Source: Lewinellaceae bacterium | GTDB lineage: Bacteria; Bacteroidota; Bacteroidia; Chitinophagales; Saprospiraceae | Direction of reading: 5' to 3' | NCBI GenBank assembly: GCA_020636225.1 | Contig: JACJYI010000005.1 | Location: 1-64,000, forward strand | DNA: 64,000 nucleotides | Notes under the pieces: generated by a model | Told to the model about the DNA's origin: nothing | What the model saw: the letters and a program-made list of their open reading frames with translations, nothing else | Databases searched by the model: none | Part shown: positions 61,115 through 64,000 of the stretch, in pieces | Layout: each line of letters begins with the position of its first letter | Position numbering within the stretch: position 1 is the first letter of the stretch | Position numbers and translations under genes: made by a program

Positions 61115-61918
61115 ATGACGTGGATGGAATATCTTATTGGAGTTGCAACCTTGGCAGCTTTATTTGTATCTGGTTTCACACTTGTCCAAGTTAAACGACA
61201 GACGGACTTGATGAGGCGTCCGGAAGTTGTAGCTGATATCTGCGGTGATTTATCTGTTGCTGTTCCGCATCCAGAGGGCCTGGATCTTATGTATGAACTT
61301 AGTCAAATTGATTTTGATAATTTGATAGATTCCGTAATTAGAAAAGCTGATCCTAGTCTATGCCTTCTAAATGTTGGGCAGGGAACGGCTGTAGACTTTA
61401 ATTGGAGATATTCAAATTATTCTCGGGATTTGGAGGGATTGATGAAGGGTGTTCTCTATGGTAATCGCAAGGATGTATATCAATACCTGCCAGAAAGTGA
61501 TGCTATTATTTGGGGGTCAATTATATTCAGGCCCACAATGAGTGGATCAAAGTCTTTTTTGCCTGTTGTGCATTATATTAATGATAATAATGAATTGGAT
61601 ATATCGCTATTTGTTAAGCTTGAACTAATTAAGTGGCTGTCTTATATAAGTATGAATCGAAATTCCGAAAATCTGGAGGATGAAATAAAGAACTTGTTTT
61701 CTGATCTGCCTAATCTGGAATTGAGTTACTCCTATAAGGATATATTTGATAATACTTATGAGGGTTACTGTTTTATTCATATTGTTCCCAAACGATTGAG
61801 TTTGCGGGAATCTGAATTTCAGATTGAATTGAATCTTGATAAGCATCGAATACATGATTCTGATTTGACTGTTCAATTGGACGGTACTAGGTTTGCCATT
61901 TTTGACATGATGGAGTGA
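61115..61918 (+). CDS. Single-pass membrane protein, unknown function
   Basis: A 267-residue protein with one N-terminal helix (YLIGVATLAALFVSGFTLVQV, about residues 5-25) and a KRQTDLMRRPEVVADI segment just after it, followed by a soluble domain with LCLLNVGQGTAVDFNWRYSNYS and LSYSYKDIFDNTYEGYCFIHI. Positive charges after the helix suggest a cytoplasmic C-terminus. I recognise no family. It is AT-rich, like its neighbours. Confidence 0.6.
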   Translation: MTWMEYLIGVATLAALFVSGFTLVQVKRQTDLMRRPEVVADICGDLSVAVPHPEGLDLMYELSQIDFDNLIDSVIRKADPSLCLLNVGQGTAVDFNWRYSNYSRDLEGLMKGVLYGNRKDVYQYLPESDAIIWGSIIFRPTMSGSKSFLPVVHYINDNNELDISLFVKLELIKWLSYISMNRNSENLEDEIKNLFSDLPNLELSYSYKDIFDNTYEGYCFIHIVPKRLSLRESEFQIELNLDKHRIHDSDLTVQLDGTRFAIFDMME

Positions 61919-61979
61919 AGTGATCGGTTTTGGAATAAGGTTAAAATGAATTTATTTATTCGGCAATATCAATGGAGGT

Positions 61980-63395
61980 ATGAATAATTGGAGATTCACA
62001 CTGGTCAAGGGTGTAACGTTTTTCTTTCTTTTGGCATCCATAAATCTGAATGCGCAACCTGATATTGCCAAGTTGCTAACTGTCGGAGAACCGATCAGGC
62101 AAGTGATCGGTTTGGATAAATATGACATTCTAGCGGTAACAACCATGTCGACCTTGATTATTTCGACAGATGGGGAGGAAGTTAGCTTTACTTCGCTGGC
62201 ATATGAATTTTCAGGAGCAACGTATCAAACAGACGCATCCCTGATCACGGAAATGGCGATTACCAGGTGGGGTAGGATCTTGGCGGCCACTTCAGATGGT
62301 CATTTGTTGATGTTTGAGGATGGGATTCTCGTTGCGGGGCTTCCACTAATCGTTAGAGACCTCTATTCCGCTGGGGTCGGAGGCCTTGGAGCTATCAGCA
62401 CCTACGGGATCGTGTTAATTGGTCCGGATTTCTATCCGGTTGTTTTTGATGATGGACCTGGCGATTATGATAAAGTAGGTATTTTATTCTATAATTATGA
62501 TAATGATCTTGTATCCTTGTTTTCTGATCAGGATCCTGGGTTGTTGGCCGTGTCAGAAGGTTATAATGTTTTTGTCAATCCGGATAATCCCTCACTGCTT
62601 ATCAGCTATTTGAGTGGACATGAGATGGTCCTTCACGATCAGTTTAATTCAGTGATTCCCTGCTCATCTGTGATTGACGTGGTTTGTCCAAATAGCTTTC
62701 TCGTCAACCCTTGGGATAGTATAGGTGTATACCGGCAGATCTATTTGTTGTGTGATGATGGTGAGGTTTCCTATGTGACGATTCATGAGAAAGACTATGA
62801 AGAGGAGTGGACAGAATCTGATTGGGATGTAGTGAACCTTCCTTTTCCGGACAAGGTACTCAGTGTGCATGCATCGAAACCTACGTTAACGACGGGGGCA
62901 TTTGATCGATTTACAATTTATGGCCGAACCAGTGGAGAGGAGAATGGAATTGTTGTGATCAATCCTTATTTGAAAACGGTATGTCATGTTGATCTGCCGG
63001 GATCCGAGGTGATATCAGACCTTTATGTTGATCTGGGGTATATACTCTATGCCAGTGTTGGGAAGGATGTTTACAGGGTGAACGTTAAAGATGTACCCTG
63101 TGAAGGCATCACTTCAATTGTGGATGTTTCACAGATGAACGAAAATGGACTGAACATTTTGGGGAACCCTGCAATGGATTGGGTAGATTTGCGTGTGGAT
63201 CCAAAGCTGTTCAGGGGAACATTATCAGCCAGGGTTCTTAATCAGTTGGGCCAGGAAGTCCCTGTGTCCTATACAGTTTCGGACATGGGTATTCAATTGG
63301 GTATTTCCGGATTATCTTCCGGTGCGTATATGGTGCAGGTATGGGATTCCTATGGCAGGGTATCCACTGAACTGTTTTTGAAAGCGGATGATTAG
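61980..63395 (+). CDS. Exported propeller-like protein with type A T9SS tail
   Basis: A 471-residue protein. Signal MNNWRFTLVKGVTFFFLLASINLNAQ. The body has blade-like strands (YDILAVTTMSTLIISTDGEEV, GRILAATSDGHLLMFEDG, YILYASVGKDVYRVNVKD). The last 75 residues are a type A sorting tail with NILGNPAMDWVDLRV, ARVLNQLGQEVPVSY and GLSSGAYMVQVWDSYGRV; the first word is NP instead of PNP. It should be secreted through T9SS to the surface. Function unknown. Confidence 0.75.
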   Translation: MNNWRFTLVKGVTFFFLLASINLNAQPDIAKLLTVGEPIRQVIGLDKYDILAVTTMSTLIISTDGEEVSFTSLAYEFSGATYQTDASLITEMAITRWGRILAATSDGHLLMFEDGILVAGLPLIVRDLYSAGVGGLGAISTYGIVLIGPDFYPVVFDDGPGDYDKVGILFYNYDNDLVSLFSDQDPGLLAVSEGYNVFVNPDNPSLLISYLSGHEMVLHDQFNSVIPCSSVIDVVCPNSFLVNPWDSIGVYRQIYLLCDDGEVSYVTIHEKDYEEEWTESDWDVVNLPFPDKVLSVHASKPTLTTGAFDRFTIYGRTSGEENGIVVINPYLKTVCHVDLPGSEVISDLYVDLGYILYASVGKDVYRVNVKDVPCEGITSIVDVSQMNENGLNILGNPAMDWVDLRVDPKLFRGTLSARVLNQLGQEVPVSYTVSDMGIQLGISGLSSGAYMVQVWDSYGRVSTELFLKADD

Positions 63396-63518
63396 ACCAT
63401 TGAAGTGTTCAATTCGAGTTGTAATAGTGGAATTGGATTACACTTTGGAATAATCAATGGTTAAGATTTAAGTGGTGATTAGCAGACTAATTTATTTATA
63501 ACCCTAAACTATTTACTT

Positions 63519-63995
63519 ATGAGTCAGATGAAGTTTTTACTTGTGGTACTTGTTTTTGCAGGCTTTAGTCAAATGGGCCAGGCCCAGACAATTGAGAAGG
63601 GTGTCCTTTCACCTGGGTTGTTCTTTACCTCAGCAGCAGGAGGATTGGAAAACTCACCGTCTATCGGAATATCTTTTTCCTATTATGTGGCCAATAATCT
63701 TGGAATAGGATTGAATGCCTTTAATTTTGTGTTTGGTGAGGATTATTCCTCTTCTACCTTTGGTCCCTATGCCCGTTACTATTTTGGATCAGGATCCTTT
63801 TATGGGCAGGCCGGTATTACCTTTTCATCAGTCAAGGTTGGCGATGAAAGTGATTCAGCTACCGGGTTGAATTTAGGCGCAGGTTATTCATTTTTTATTA
63901 CGGATGATATTGCCATTGAGCCTTCTTTGGCTCTGAATCGTGCGAATGAAACGACAGTCATTTCCATGGCAATAGGAGCTTCATTTTTGTTCTGA
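63519..63995 (+). CDS. Small outer-membrane barrel protein (paralogue of 50649-51119)
   Basis: A 158-residue protein with signal MSQMKFLLVVLVFAGFSQMGQAQ. Eight barrel strands are visible, from GLFFTSAAGG through SIGISFSYYVANNLGIGLNAF and YARYYFGSGSFYGQAG to a last strand VISMAIGASFLF, which ends in phenylalanine. It resembles the gene at 50649-51119 in the ARYY and IEPS segments and in size. Its TGA stop is at 63993-63995, five bases before the window end. Function unknown. Confidence 0.8.
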   Translation: MSQMKFLLVVLVFAGFSQMGQAQTIEKGVLSPGLFFTSAAGGLENSPSIGISFSYYVANNLGIGLNAFNFVFGEDYSSSTFGPYARYYFGSGSFYGQAGITFSSVKVGDESDSATGLNLGAGYSFFITDDIAIEPSLALNRANETTVISMAIGASFLF

Positions 63996-64000
63996 CCATC

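Overview
The window reads as a chromosome segment of a Bacteroidota bacterium, most likely a Saprospiria-type organism (an inference from gene content; no rRNA is present to test it). Grounds: many proteins end in type IX secretion (T9SS) type A or type B sorting domains; PorZ, a PorP/SprF-family barrel and a bacillithiol synthase (BshA) are present; several upstream regions carry the Bacteroidota -7 promoter word TAnnTTTG.

Layout. (1) 1-17.3 kb, GC-rich, mostly conserved genes: a cut-off DUF1761 protein, a small outer-membrane barrel with a tiny lipoprotein resembling a T9SS tail, a ChaN-type haem-binding lipoprotein relative, a lone CoxE-type vWA protein, a GlsB/YeaQ protein, an LPG-synthase/flippase-type membrane protein, thioredoxin, a DUF3078 protein, an unknown exported protein, bshA, porZ, recO and ettA. 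Between recO and ettA lies about 1.1 kb of repeat-filled non-coding DNA. (2) 17.3-20.0 kb, AT-rich: an IS5-family insertion sequence abutting the 3' remnant of a T9SS cargo gene, then an outer-membrane barrel. (3) 20.1-22.7 kb, GC-rich again: purine nucleoside phosphorylase, a lipoprotein, nadA. (4) 22.7-49.5 kb, AT-richer: one nearly unbroken same-strand array that I regard as the most interesting part. It holds a LytS-type sensor kinase with a propeller sensor, a LytTR regulator, a zinc-ribbon/FHA-like adaptor, two Ser/Thr kinases, an FHA-TM-serine protease, an exported protein, a membrane-anchored PP2C phosphatase, a lipoprotein, a 1797-residue T9SS cargo with five 270-bp repeats, two unknown genes, a TssR-like vWA-type exported protein, a LolD/FtsX-like ABC pair and a coiled-coil lipoprotein. 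(5) 49.5-64 kb: surface and outer-membrane genes, including a probable caspase/gingipain-fold lipoprotein, a PorP/SprF barrel, a tail-fibre-like protein, two large Ig-repeat proteins with type B tails, and small barrels.

How the genes may work together. In region 4 the catalytic or phospho-binding domains lie in the cytoplasm, while kinase 2, the phosphatase and the FHA protein each carry one transmembrane helix followed by a periplasmic domain (WG-like repeats, a helical domain, a trypsin-like protease). This suggests phospho-signalling across the inner membrane linked to envelope proteins, a surface adhesin and an ABC pair. TssR is otherwise known from Bacteroidota type VI secretion, but no other Tss component is visible here. 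Function is inferred, not shown. No tRNA, rRNA or CRISPR array was recognised.
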